This document shows, in pieces, positions 58,031-64,000 of a DNA stretch of 64,000 bases (positions are counted from its first letter, which is position 1; every line of letters begins with the position of its first letter). Position numbers and translations under genes: made by a program. The notes beneath the pieces are model-generated. The model did not search any database and was not told the DNA's origin. It saw only the letters and a list, made by a program, of their open reading frames with translations. This stretch comes from Bacteroidota bacterium. Lineage in GTDB: Bacteria > Bacteroidota > Bacteroidia > 2-12-FULL-35-15. The DNA lies in contig JAOQAD010000002.1 in the NCBI GenBank assembly GCA_025963775.1, forward strand, positions 1 to 64,000. Reading direction: 5' to 3'.

Positions 58031-59176
58031 TTATTTACTGTAAGGGCGGTTAAAGAACTGCTTTTTAAACCATAATTCAAAAGCGGGATCAAGAAATTCG
58101 TATTCGCCGTTCATCTCGTGGATAAGGTCGCTGTTGATGAGGATCTGTTTGTTCTTGCTGACATTCCGCGGGGTACCCAATTGATAATCCTGCATCACCG
58201 CAGTGCTGGTAAATTTCGTTTCTTCTTTTGCAACGGCCTTTAATAAGTTGATCTGCGTGTTGCTCAGGTTTTCCACTTCGTTCTGGTACAAAGGCGTGTT
58301 CGCCTGGATCAGCTCCTTCAGTGCTGCTTCTATTTCTGCATTCCCGGCCTTTCTTTGTGTAAGGTTCCATGTGTAATGCGCCAGCTGCTGCACATACCAG
58401 GAGTGGTTCTTCATCAGCTGCGGAATGCGCGCTGCAACCTCTTCCGGGATCTGCTTCCCCGAGCTGCCGAAGCTTTTGCAGATGAAGCTGATCCATTTTG
58501 CTGTATCGATCTTCTGCAATAAAAGAATGTCGCCGAAGCGGTAAAAAGGCTTGGACACGTTGTTGAAAATGTCCGTCATCATGTGGCGCTTGCTGCCGTA
58601 CAGGCAATAGGTAACGGAATGATGGCGCTGCCAGCAGGCGCGCATCTTCTTTTCAAAATCGGTGTAGGAAGAGAAGTTGGAGATGTTCTGGAACTCATCG
58701 AGGCAGATGATGAAGCGGATGCCTTTCTTCTTCGCAATGGATTCGGGAAGGTCGAGCACTTCCTGGCTGTGTTTTTTAAGCTCCTTCCAGTCGAAGCTCA
58801 GGCTGAAATCCGTTTCTTCAAAGCCCATGCTGAATTTTGGTACCAGCTTTTTGAAAAATTCCTTTCCTGTATTGATCCATTCCTGCCACCTGGTGGAGGA
58901 GGCTTTGAGGACTTCCCTTGCAAATAATTCAAGGAATTCCTCTTCGCTGCTCACCGAAAAAAGGTCGATGATCACGGTTTTTGTCTTCTTTTCCTTTTTG
59001 CCGATCTCGCGGATCACCTTTTCCACGAGCGATGATTTACCCCAGCGGCGCGGGGAAATGATCATGGTGTTGATACCGTTGAGCAGGTTGCTCTTCAGCT
59101 TTTCTGTTTCCTTTTCCCTGTTGGTGAAGGAATGTGTGCTGACCGTGGTACCGTAAATAAATGGAGAGTCTTTCAT
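58031..59176 (-). CDS. ATPase of the archaeal-type P-loop family with a winged-helix C-terminus
   Basis: 381 residues. Walker A IISPRRWGKSSLVEK near residue 41, Walker B FIICLDEFQNI near residue 156, sensor-like YGSKRHMMTDIF, and then a C-terminal winged-helix part (NTQINLLKAVAKEETKFTSTAVMQDYQLGTPRNVSKNKQILINSDLIH in parts; YEFLDPAFELWFKKQF). This matches the PF01637-type ATPases common in archaea and Bacteroidota. Cellular role unknown; some relatives lie in defence or toxin-like loci, but nothing like that is beside it here. It starts directly after an array of GGTATWATACC sites that its winged helix could bind, an inference. Confidence 0.85.
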   Translation of the reverse strand: MKDSPFIYGTTVSTHSFTNREKETEKLKSNLLNGINTMIISPRRWGKSSLVEKVIREIGKKEKKTKTVIIDLFSVSSEEEFLELFAREVLKASSTRWQEWINTGKEFFKKLVPKFSMGFEETDFSLSFDWKELKKHSQEVLDLPESIAKKKGIRFIICLDEFQNISNFSSYTDFEKKMRACWQRHHSVTYCLYGSKRHMMTDIFNNVSKPFYRFGDILLLQKIDTAKWISFICKSFGSSGKQIPEEVAARIPQLMKNHSWYVQQLAHYTWNLTQRKAGNAEIEAALKELIQANTPLYQNEVENLSNTQINLLKAVAKEETKFTSTAVMQDYQLGTPRNVSKNKQILINSDLIHEMNGEYEFLDPAFELWFKKQFFNRPYSK

Positions 59177-59181
59177 GTATA

Positions 59182-59241
59182 AATTTTATACTTAATGGTA
59201 TTATACCACATGGTATAATACCCAAAGGTATAAAATATTTC
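59182..59241 (-). promoter_or_regulatory. Four-unit, 15-bp-period array of GGTATWATACC sites
   Basis: Plus-strand units begin at 59182, 59197, 59212 and 59227, exactly 15 bp apart: AATTTTATACT, GGTATTATACC, GGTATAATACC, GGTATAAAATA. Units 2 and 3 are palindromic sites (one the reverse complement of the other); units 1 and 4 are degenerate. They cover the promoter position of the ATPase gene, whose ATG lies 6 bases away. Confidence 0.6.
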
Positions 59242-59261
59242 GATTCCTTAAAAAAACAATT

Positions 59262-59669
59262 TTACAATTCCCGGAGCAGGCGCTGGATCAGCTCTGTTTT
59301 AAAATGCCGGTTGATGGAATAGTTGACCTCTGTTTCGGTCACGGCCTGGTAAATCGACAATGCTCCTGTATACTTTGAAGCAGCGGCGGGACTGTGCTCC
59401 GCGCTTTCAAACAGCAGGTCTGCGATCAGTTCGAGCTGTACATTACTGAGCTTTTTCTCAGCTACAAGAAAGGGAAGGAGTTTGTTTGCCGGAAGGGCAG
59501 TAAGCATTTCAAGGTCAATGCCGAGCTCCGTCCTTAGGGTTTGATTGGTCACGTTCACAGCATCGTTCAGCTGGCCTTTTGATTTCAGTCCCAGCAGGTC
59601 GGACACAGCCTTTGCCAGCACCTTGCCCAGTTTGTCGATCTCTTTCTTTATGTAATCTTCCTGTGGCAT
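59262..59669 (-). CDS. Small helical protein, DUF6483-like
   Basis: 135 residues from ATG at 59669 (a TTG two codons earlier is less likely). Starts MPQEDYIKKEIDKLGKVLAKAV; contains LLGLKSKGQLNDAVNVTNQTLRTELGIDLEMLTALPANKLLPFLVAEKKL (in parts) and a C-terminal helix RHFKTELIQRLLREL. The QxDYIxxxIxxLxxxLAxxx start recalls DUF6483, known from other phyla. Function unknown. Lies upstream of the operator-like array, on the same strand as the ATPase. Confidence 0.65.
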   Translation of the reverse strand: MPQEDYIKKEIDKLGKVLAKAVSDLLGLKSKGQLNDAVNVTNQTLRTELGIDLEMLTALPANKLLPFLVAEKKLSNVQLELIADLLFESAEHSPAAASKYTGALSIYQAVTETEVNYSINRHFKTELIQRLLREL

Positions 59670-59690
59670 GTGCAAAAATTTAAGGAATGA

Positions 59691-60350
59691 TCAGGCTTTT
59701 GTTTTCCTCGATCTCCATACGCCAATAATGATCGGCAGCACGGAGATAAAGATGATCAGCAGGCAAACGAGGTCGATGTGCTCACGGATGAGGTCCACTT
59801 CGCCCAGCAGGTAGCCTGCAGTGGTAAGGCTGCAGATCCAGAGGATGCCGCCGAAGATATCATAGGGAAGAAATTTTTTGTAGCTCATTTCGCCAACTCC
59901 CGCGGCAAAAGGAGCAAAGGTCCTTACAAACGGGACAAAGCGCGCCATGATGATAGCTTTGGTGCCATGCTTTGCATAAAATTCATGGGTTTTGTCGAGG
60001 TATTCTTTTTTTACCAGGGGCTTTCCGCGGAAGCGCAGGTTGAAGATCTTCAGCCCGATCTTTCTCCCGATCCAGTAATTGCAGTTATCGCCGGCAATTG
60101 CCGCGATGCTGAGCAGGACAAAAAGATACCAGATGTTCAGGTGCCCGATGTCGGAATGAATAAGCTGGTTGCCCGGGTTGGCGATGAGCCCGGCAGTGAA
60201 CAATAAGGAATCTCCCGGGAGGAAAGGCATGGCCACAAGGCCCGTTTCAATGAAAATAACAATGAACAGCACAATGTAAATGGCTGTGCCGTAGCTGGCG
60301 ATGAGCCATTCGAAATCCCTCTCGAAAATATGCCTGAAAAGTTCTACCAT
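59691..60350 (-). CDS. DedA family membrane protein (VTT domain)
   Basis: 219 residues. IFIETGLVAMPFLPGDSLLFTAGLIA, AIAGDNCNYWIGRKIG, HGTKAIIMARFVPFVRTFAPFAAGVGEMSYKKFLPYDIFGGILW (in parts) are the DedA/VTT motifs (G-D-S, R-F-x-P-x-x-R, G-x-x-x-M). DedA proteins recycle undecaprenyl phosphate or phospholipid across the membrane in several bacteria. Same-strand neighbour of the small helical gene (21 bases). Confidence 0.93.
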   Translation of the reverse strand: MVELFRHIFERDFEWLIASYGTAIYIVLFIVIFIETGLVAMPFLPGDSLLFTAGLIANPGNQLIHSDIGHLNIWYLFVLLSIAAIAGDNCNYWIGRKIGLKIFNLRFRGKPLVKKEYLDKTHEFYAKHGTKAIIMARFVPFVRTFAPFAAGVGEMSYKKFLPYDIFGGILWICSLTTAGYLLGEVDLIREHIDLVCLLIIFISVLPIIIGVWRSRKTKA

Positions 60351-60404
60351 AAAATTGGTAAATTAGGAATTAGGTGATTGGTAAATTAGGTACTTATCAG
60401 CGTA

Positions 60405-60719
60405 CTAATACTTTGTAAGCGAAGGGTCGATCTCGTTCGCCCAGGCAATGATGCCTCCTTTTAAGTTATAAACGTTGTTATAGCCCTGTGTTTCCAGCGC
60501 CTGGCAGATCGCGCCGGAACGGGCGCCGCTGCGGCAGTGGATCACCACTTGTTTGTCCTTTGAGATCTTGCCCAGGTTGTCCATCACATCTCCCATCGGG
60601 ATGTGCTCCCCGCCGATCTCACTGATCTCCAGCTCATGTGTTTCACGGACATCGATCAATTGAAAATCCGCTTTTTCATCTTTCATTTTTTTTAACTCGG
60701 ATACGGTTACTTCTTTCAT
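60405..60719 (-). CDS. Rhodanese-like sulfurtransferase domain protein
   Basis: 104 residues, single rhodanese domain. LIDVRETHELEISEIGGEHIPMGDV and the active-site loop VIHCRSGARSGAICQAL (Cys in CRSGAR), then GYNNVYNLKGGIIAWANEI. Carries sulfane sulfur as a persulfide. Its downstream side (60351-60404) has repeated GGTAAATTAGG words, and its upstream side (60720-60765) has TACGAATTTACTAATTACGA-type words. Confidence 0.93.
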   Translation of the reverse strand: MKEVTVSELKKMKDEKADFQLIDVRETHELEISEIGGEHIPMGDVMDNLGKISKDKQVVIHCRSGARSGAICQALETQGYNNVYNLKGGIIAWANEIDPSLTKY

Positions 60720-60819
60720 ATTACCTGCTAATTACTAATTTATACGAATTTACTAATTACGAATCTGTGTGCGGGTCATTTCGAGCGGAGTCGAGAAAGT
60801 GCGTGGGACTATTAGTTTT

Positions 60820-60863
60820 AACCGTCTACAAACTCCTGACTACAAACTACAAACTACAAACTA
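60820..60863 (-). repeat. Heptad array f, directly after the ComA-like gene stop
   Basis: Minus-strand units TAGTTTG three times, then TAGTCAG, GAGTTTG, TAGACGG, and TT. The longest and most regular array; it begins directly after the TAA of the ComA-like gene (60866-60864). A REP-like hairpin (GTCATTTCGAGCGGAGTCGA then GAAAGT) lies just beyond at about 60776. Confidence 0.85.
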
Positions 60864-61649
60864 TTACCCTTCCTGTTTCTGCTTCAACTCCGCCGGCAAA
60901 TAGCTGAAGAATGTATCGCCGCGAAGGCCCAAACGAAGCGTTTCCAGCGGGATAACGTCATCATAGGCAATGTTCCCGAGGTTGGCATTTGCCCCCAGCA
61001 ATTTGAGGAACCATACCTGCTGTGATTTCTGCGGTGCTTCCCAGAGGATATCATCTTTCTTCACTTTTGCGAGGATCTTGTTGATCAGCAAGGTGTGTGC
61101 ATTTCCGTTTGCACGGTAAATACCAACGTTGCCGCTTTCACGCGCTTCCGCGATCACTTTCCAGGAGCCGGCCTGCAGCTCCTTGTTCATCATGGAAACC
61201 CACATGGCAGGGTGAATGATCAAGCCTGCTTCCTTCGAGCCCACTTCGGAAAGTACTGTGAAGTTCTTGGAAAGTTTATTGATGTACTCGCATTTCTTAT
61301 CATGAGGCATTACGATGGAACCATCGGAAACCTCGGCGCAATCCAGCTTTAAGCGATCGATCAGCTTCATGTAATCATCGAACATGTTGCGCACGATGAA
61401 TGCCTCGAACAAAGTACCTCCAAGGTAGATCTTCATTCCCGCTTCCTTATACAATTTTATTTTATCTTCCAGTCCTTTGGTGAGATAAGAAGTCCCGAAT
61501 CCAAGCTTGATGATATCCGTGTAATCGCTGTTGGCTGAAATAAAATCCTCCGCCTGGCGAATGCTTAATCCTTTATCCATCATCATGGTAAGTCCACTGT
61601 TCCGTGGTTTTGCCGGGCGCTCAGGAATATGAGGTAATGTGTAATTCAT
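60864..61649 (-). CDS. Phosphosulfolactate synthase family protein (ComA-like)
   Basis: 261 residues from the ATG at 61649; a TTG frame to 61670 would overlap the upstream TPR gene. TIM-barrel landmarks: MDKGLSIRQAEDFISANSDYTDIIKLGFGTSYL (in parts), AGMKIYLGGTLFEAFIV, LDCAEVSDGSIVMP, VLSEVGSKEAGLI and LGLRGDTFF. The founding enzyme adds sulfite to phosphoenolpyruvate in coenzyme M synthesis. In Bacteroidota the product could feed sulfolactate or cysteate for sulfonolipids, an inference. One base from the TPR gene stop, so co-transcribed with it. Confidence 0.88.
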   Translation of the reverse strand: MNYTLPHIPERPAKPRNSGLTMMMDKGLSIRQAEDFISANSDYTDIIKLGFGTSYLTKGLEDKIKLYKEAGMKIYLGGTLFEAFIVRNMFDDYMKLIDRLKLDCAEVSDGSIVMPHDKKCEYINKLSKNFTVLSEVGSKEAGLIIHPAMWVSMMNKELQAGSWKVIAEARESGNVGIYRANGNAHTLLINKILAKVKKDDILWEAPQKSQQVWFLKLLGANANLGNIAYDDVIPLETLRLGLRGDTFFSYLPAELKQKQEG

Positions 61650-61650
61650 A

Positions 61651-63063
61651 CTATTTTTTATAGGATTCAATTAAGTCTGTGATACTTGCGTTCCCTTTGA
61701 GGTCGGGAAGATACTCAAATAATTCATTGTGCTTTTCATAATCCAGGGCAAGCGCTCCCTGCAAAAAGCTGAGGGCTTCCTGTTTCTGCCCGATGCTCAT
61801 CAGGCAGGCAGCTATGCGGTATTGCAGCGCTGCATTCTGAGGATGGTGTTTGATACCTTCCGCCAACACTTCCAGCGAGCCGTTCTTATTTTCCTGCTCA
61901 AATAAAAGATTGGCATAATCCAGCCAGATCTCCGCATTGGTAGGATCAAGGTCGATCACTTTTTTGAAGGATTCTTCCGCATCCTCGTAAAACTGCATTT
62001 TTTGCTGCAGCTCGCCGTAGATGTACCAGAATTCGGCATTTTCCTTTTCCAGCTCAAGCGCTTTCTTCACATAGTGCATGCCTTCATGCGTTTTTTCCTG
62101 CGCATCCAGCACAATGCCGATCCCCAGCCATGCATCCGATAGTTGTGAATTCAGCTTGATGGCCTTGTTATAATAGATCAGGGCGTGGTCGTAATCTTCC
62201 TTTTTCTCATAACATTCGCCGATGTAGTAAAAAGTGATCGCATCCGGCTCTTCCACTTTCAGCGTTTCCTTGTACACGTCAATGGCTTCATCGAGGCGGT
62301 TCAGGTTGGCAAGGGAATTCGCCTTGTTAAAATATGCCGAAGCGAAATCCTCCTGGATCGCAATGGCATAATCGTAAGCATCGATGGCTTTTTCAAACAG
62401 CCCGAGGCGGTTGTAGGCCACCCCGAGGTTGAACCAGGCTGTGGCAGTGTAGGGGTGTTTATCGGTGAAATCGGTATAGTATTTTACGCTTTCTTCCGAT
62501 TGTCCGTTCAGCTCGTAGCAAAAGGCGAGCTCATATAGCGCCGCTTCATTCTCCGGGTTTGCCGCAATTGCTTTCTTCAGGTAATAAATGGCATCGTCGA
62601 ATTTGGCGGTGTTCTCAAATTCAAAGGCCATGGCGAGATAGATCTCATCCAGCTCTTCCGCATTATCCGCAGCTTTCTTGTAATTTTCGATCGCCTGCTC
62701 GGTAAGTCCCATCTGGCTGTAGATGCTTCCTTTGGTCATGTAAAGCTCCGGGTTGGAAGGCTCCATGCTTTCAACAAAGGAAAGGATCTCGAGGGCTTTC
62801 TGGCTTTGGTTGGATGCCGCCAGGATCTGTGCCTTGCGCAGGAAAAACACGGTGGAGAAGGGGTATTGCCCGATCGCGTATTCAATTACCTGTAAGGACT
62901 TCTTGGGATTGTTCTTGTCGATATAATAATCAATAATGTCTTCAAATTCTTCCGAATCAAAAAAATACTGCTTGTCATTCTGGATCATCTCCTCAAAGCG
63001 GTCCACCAGCAGGAGGATGTGTTGTGCTCCTTTATGTTCATTTTCCCCGAATTCTTCGCTCAT
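61651..63063 (-). CDS. Tetratricopeptide-repeat protein
   Basis: 470 residues, no signal peptide, therefore cytoplasmic. After an N-terminal acidic stretch (MSEEFGENEHKGAQHILLLVDRFEEMIQND in parts) about eleven TPR units fill the protein, for example NPELYMTKGSIYSQMGLTEQAIENYKKAADNAEELDEIYLAMA (in parts) and TATAWFNLGVAYNRLGLFEKAIDAYDYAIAIQEDFASAYFNKANSL (in parts). A protein-protein scaffold; the partner is unknown. Upstream of the ComA-like gene and divergent from glmM. Confidence 0.9.
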   Translation of the reverse strand: MSEEFGENEHKGAQHILLLVDRFEEMIQNDKQYFFDSEEFEDIIDYYIDKNNPKKSLQVIEYAIGQYPFSTVFFLRKAQILAASNQSQKALEILSFVESMEPSNPELYMTKGSIYSQMGLTEQAIENYKKAADNAEELDEIYLAMAFEFENTAKFDDAIYYLKKAIAANPENEAALYELAFCYELNGQSEESVKYYTDFTDKHPYTATAWFNLGVAYNRLGLFEKAIDAYDYAIAIQEDFASAYFNKANSLANLNRLDEAIDVYKETLKVEEPDAITFYYIGECYEKKEDYDHALIYYNKAIKLNSQLSDAWLGIGIVLDAQEKTHEGMHYVKKALELEKENAEFWYIYGELQQKMQFYEDAEESFKKVIDLDPTNAEIWLDYANLLFEQENKNGSLEVLAEGIKHHPQNAALQYRIAACLMSIGQKQEALSFLQGALALDYEKHNELFEYLPDLKGNASITDLIESYKK

Positions 63064-63228
63064 CTCTCTTGGATTTAGTTACAACAAAACAACAATCCAG
63101 CTGATAAATTGTTGCTTTTCAAATTTTAGCGAAAGTAATAAAAATTGAACTATAAATCCCATATTATTTTTAACAGCATTTGGTTGATTGTTTCATCCCG
63201 ATTTTTACGGAATAAGCCCCGGAAATCG

Positions 63229-63236
63229 TATCTTTG
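63229..63236 (+). promoter_or_regulatory. -7 element TATCTTTG of glmM
   Basis: Plus-strand TATCTTTG, 44 bases before the ATG. An AGGAGG follows at 63263-63268, 12 bases before the ATG, too far for ideal use but unusual for the phylum. Confidence 0.5.
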
Positions 63237-63280
63237 TACCCTTAAAATTGGAAACTTAATACAGGAGGAAAGAAAGAAGT

Positions 63281-64000
63281 ATGGCCTTAATCAAATCAAT
63301 ATCAGGCATCAGGGGAACGATCGGCGGGAAACCCGGGGAAGGCTTAAGCCCTTTGGACGTTGTTAAATTCACATCAGCCTATGCGGCATGGCTTTCGGCC
63401 AGGAAAGGCCCGGGCCAGAAGCTGAAAGTGGTGGTAGGAAGGGATGCACGCATTTCGGGGGAGATGGTCAACAACCTGGTAATGGGGACCTTACAGGGAA
63501 TGGGAGTGAATATCGTGGACATTGGATTGTCGACCACGCCAACCGTGGAGATAGCTGTTCCGGAAGAGCAGGCCGATGGCGGGATCATTCTCACCGCAAG
63601 CCATAATCCGAAACAATGGAATGCCTTGAAGCTGCTCAACGAAAAAGGGGAATTCATCAGCGAAAAAGACGGTGAGGACCTGTTGAAGATCGCGGAAAGC
63701 GAAGGATATACCTTTGCAGATGTGAATTCACTGGGAAAGATTACGAAAAACGACACGTATTTTCAAAAGCATATCGACAAGATCCTTGCGCTGAAGCTGG
63801 TGGATGTACCTGCTATTAAAGCGGCGAAGTTCAAAGTGGTGATCGACTGTGTGAACTCAACCGGGGGCATCGTGCTTCCGCAATTGCTGGCTGCACTGGG
63901 TGTGGACAACGTAGTGAAATTATACTGCGAGCCTACCGGCGAATTTCCTCATAACCCGGAACCATTGCCTGAGAACCTGAGGGATATTTCAAAGGCCGTT
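63281..64000 (+). CDS. glmM: Phosphoglucosamine mutase, N-terminal part (runs off the window)
   Basis: First 240 residues. SISGIRGTIGG start, VVVGRDARISGEMVNNLVMGTLQGMGVNIVDIG (in parts), phosphoserine loop GGIILTASHNPKQWNALKLLN and VIDCVNSTGGIVLPQLL. It makes glucosamine 1-phosphate for cell-wall UDP-GlcNAc. The SISGIRGT start and TASHNPxxWNAxK favour GlmM over the general hexomutase at 43978-45384. Open to base 64000; metal and sugar loops lie outside. Confidence 0.93.
   Translation, partial: MALIKSISGIRGTIGGKPGEGLSPLDVVKFTSAYAAWLSARKGPGQKLKVVVGRDARISGEMVNNLVMGTLQGMGVNIVDIGLSTTPTVEIAVPEEQADGGIILTASHNPKQWNALKLLNEKGEFISEKDGEDLLKIAESEGYTFADVNSLGKITKNDTYFQKHIDKILALKLVDVPAIKAAKFKVVIDCVNSTGGIVLPQLLAALGVDNVVKLYCEPTGEFPHNPEPLPENLRDISKAV

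Noticed and set aside
59182..59241. 15-bp-period array taken as a plasmid-like iteron origin
   Set aside because: No replication initiator gene or DnaA-box cluster is near; its position over the ATPase promoter suits an operator better.
58031..59669. ATPase and small helical gene as an anti-phage defence pair
   Set aside because: No effector or nuclease domain is visible and the neighbours (aroE, DedA) are housekeeping; only the ATPase fold would hint at it.
60820..60863. Heptad array f as part of a CRISPR array
   Set aside because: The period is 7 bp with no spacers and there are no cas genes.

Overview
The window looks like chromosomal core sequence from a member of the Bacteroidota. I base this on a short 287-residue primary sigma factor, -7/-33 promoter elements of the TAnnTTTG / TTTG type in front of several genes, a type IX secretion (T9SS) cargo protein with a C-terminal sorting domain, the gene block bamD-rpoZ-coaBC-DUF4835-recN, and a phylum-typical serA/DUF1015 pair. 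The class cannot be fixed from the window. There are no rRNA or tRNA genes, no CRISPR array, no complete insertion sequence and no prophage; most of the DNA is housekeeping. The less ordinary material lies in the intergenic gaps.

Layout. 1-4.5 kb (minus): recN (cut by the window edge), DUF4835, coaBC, rpoZ, bamD. 4.6-6.5 kb (plus): an alpha-oxoamine-synthase-type PLP enzyme (sphingoid or sulfonolipid base synthesis likely) and two small exported proteins. 6.6-12.1 kb (minus): cold-shock protein, YggS-type PLP protein, DUF1015, a four-helix-bundle (S23/IVP) gene, serA, a polytopic DUF6056-like membrane protein. 12.2-13.9 kb (plus): T9SS cargo. 14-17.5 kb (minus): the translation operon thrS-infC-rpmI-rplT; infC appears to start at ATA behind a perfect AGGAGG. 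17.8-24.1 kb: a free-standing sorting-domain-like protein, an unrecognised operon of one lipoprotein and three tandem paralogs, a dihydroorotase-like protein without the metal-binding HxH, and a BatA/VWA-like membrane protein. 24.3-30.6 kb: GAF protein, DUF2400 protein, an HTH regulator facing three small exported/membrane genes, an MFS transporter and a PepSY-like protein. 31-37.2 kb (minus): ECF sigma factor with a DUF4097-type anti-sigma/adhesin-like partner, an N-terminally extended GAPDH, rpoD, degP. 37.4-45.4 kb (mostly plus): an unknown membrane-anchored protein, dapF, an unknown protein, a GNAT acetyltransferase, a heptaheme cytochrome with TPRs, mltG, a DUF4328 protein (minus), and a phosphohexomutase. 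45.6-63 kb (mostly minus): a DEAD-box helicase, small unknowns, TMEM175-like channel, HIT protein, RlmI-like methyltransferase, 3-methyladenine glycosylase, recQ, uvrB, aroE, an ATPase with a 15-bp-period operator-like array, DedA, rhodanese, a ComA-like enzyme and a TPR protein. The window ends inside glmM (plus).

The most unusual structure is a family of six short arrays of degenerate 7-bp units (consensus about KAGTTNG) that end in a conserved TAGACGGTT. In two places the arrays form inverted pairs with the ACGGTT ends facing inwards: 645-890 encloses a palindromic REP-like element, and 9048-9536 encloses the four-helix-bundle gene. Three arrays begin directly after the TAA of a gene and a fourth contains the gene's own TAG stop. 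Separately, GTCAT...ATGAC-bounded palindromic elements recur whose hairpin arms change together while their ends stay fixed, and one of them interrupts a decayed GxxExxY-family gene.
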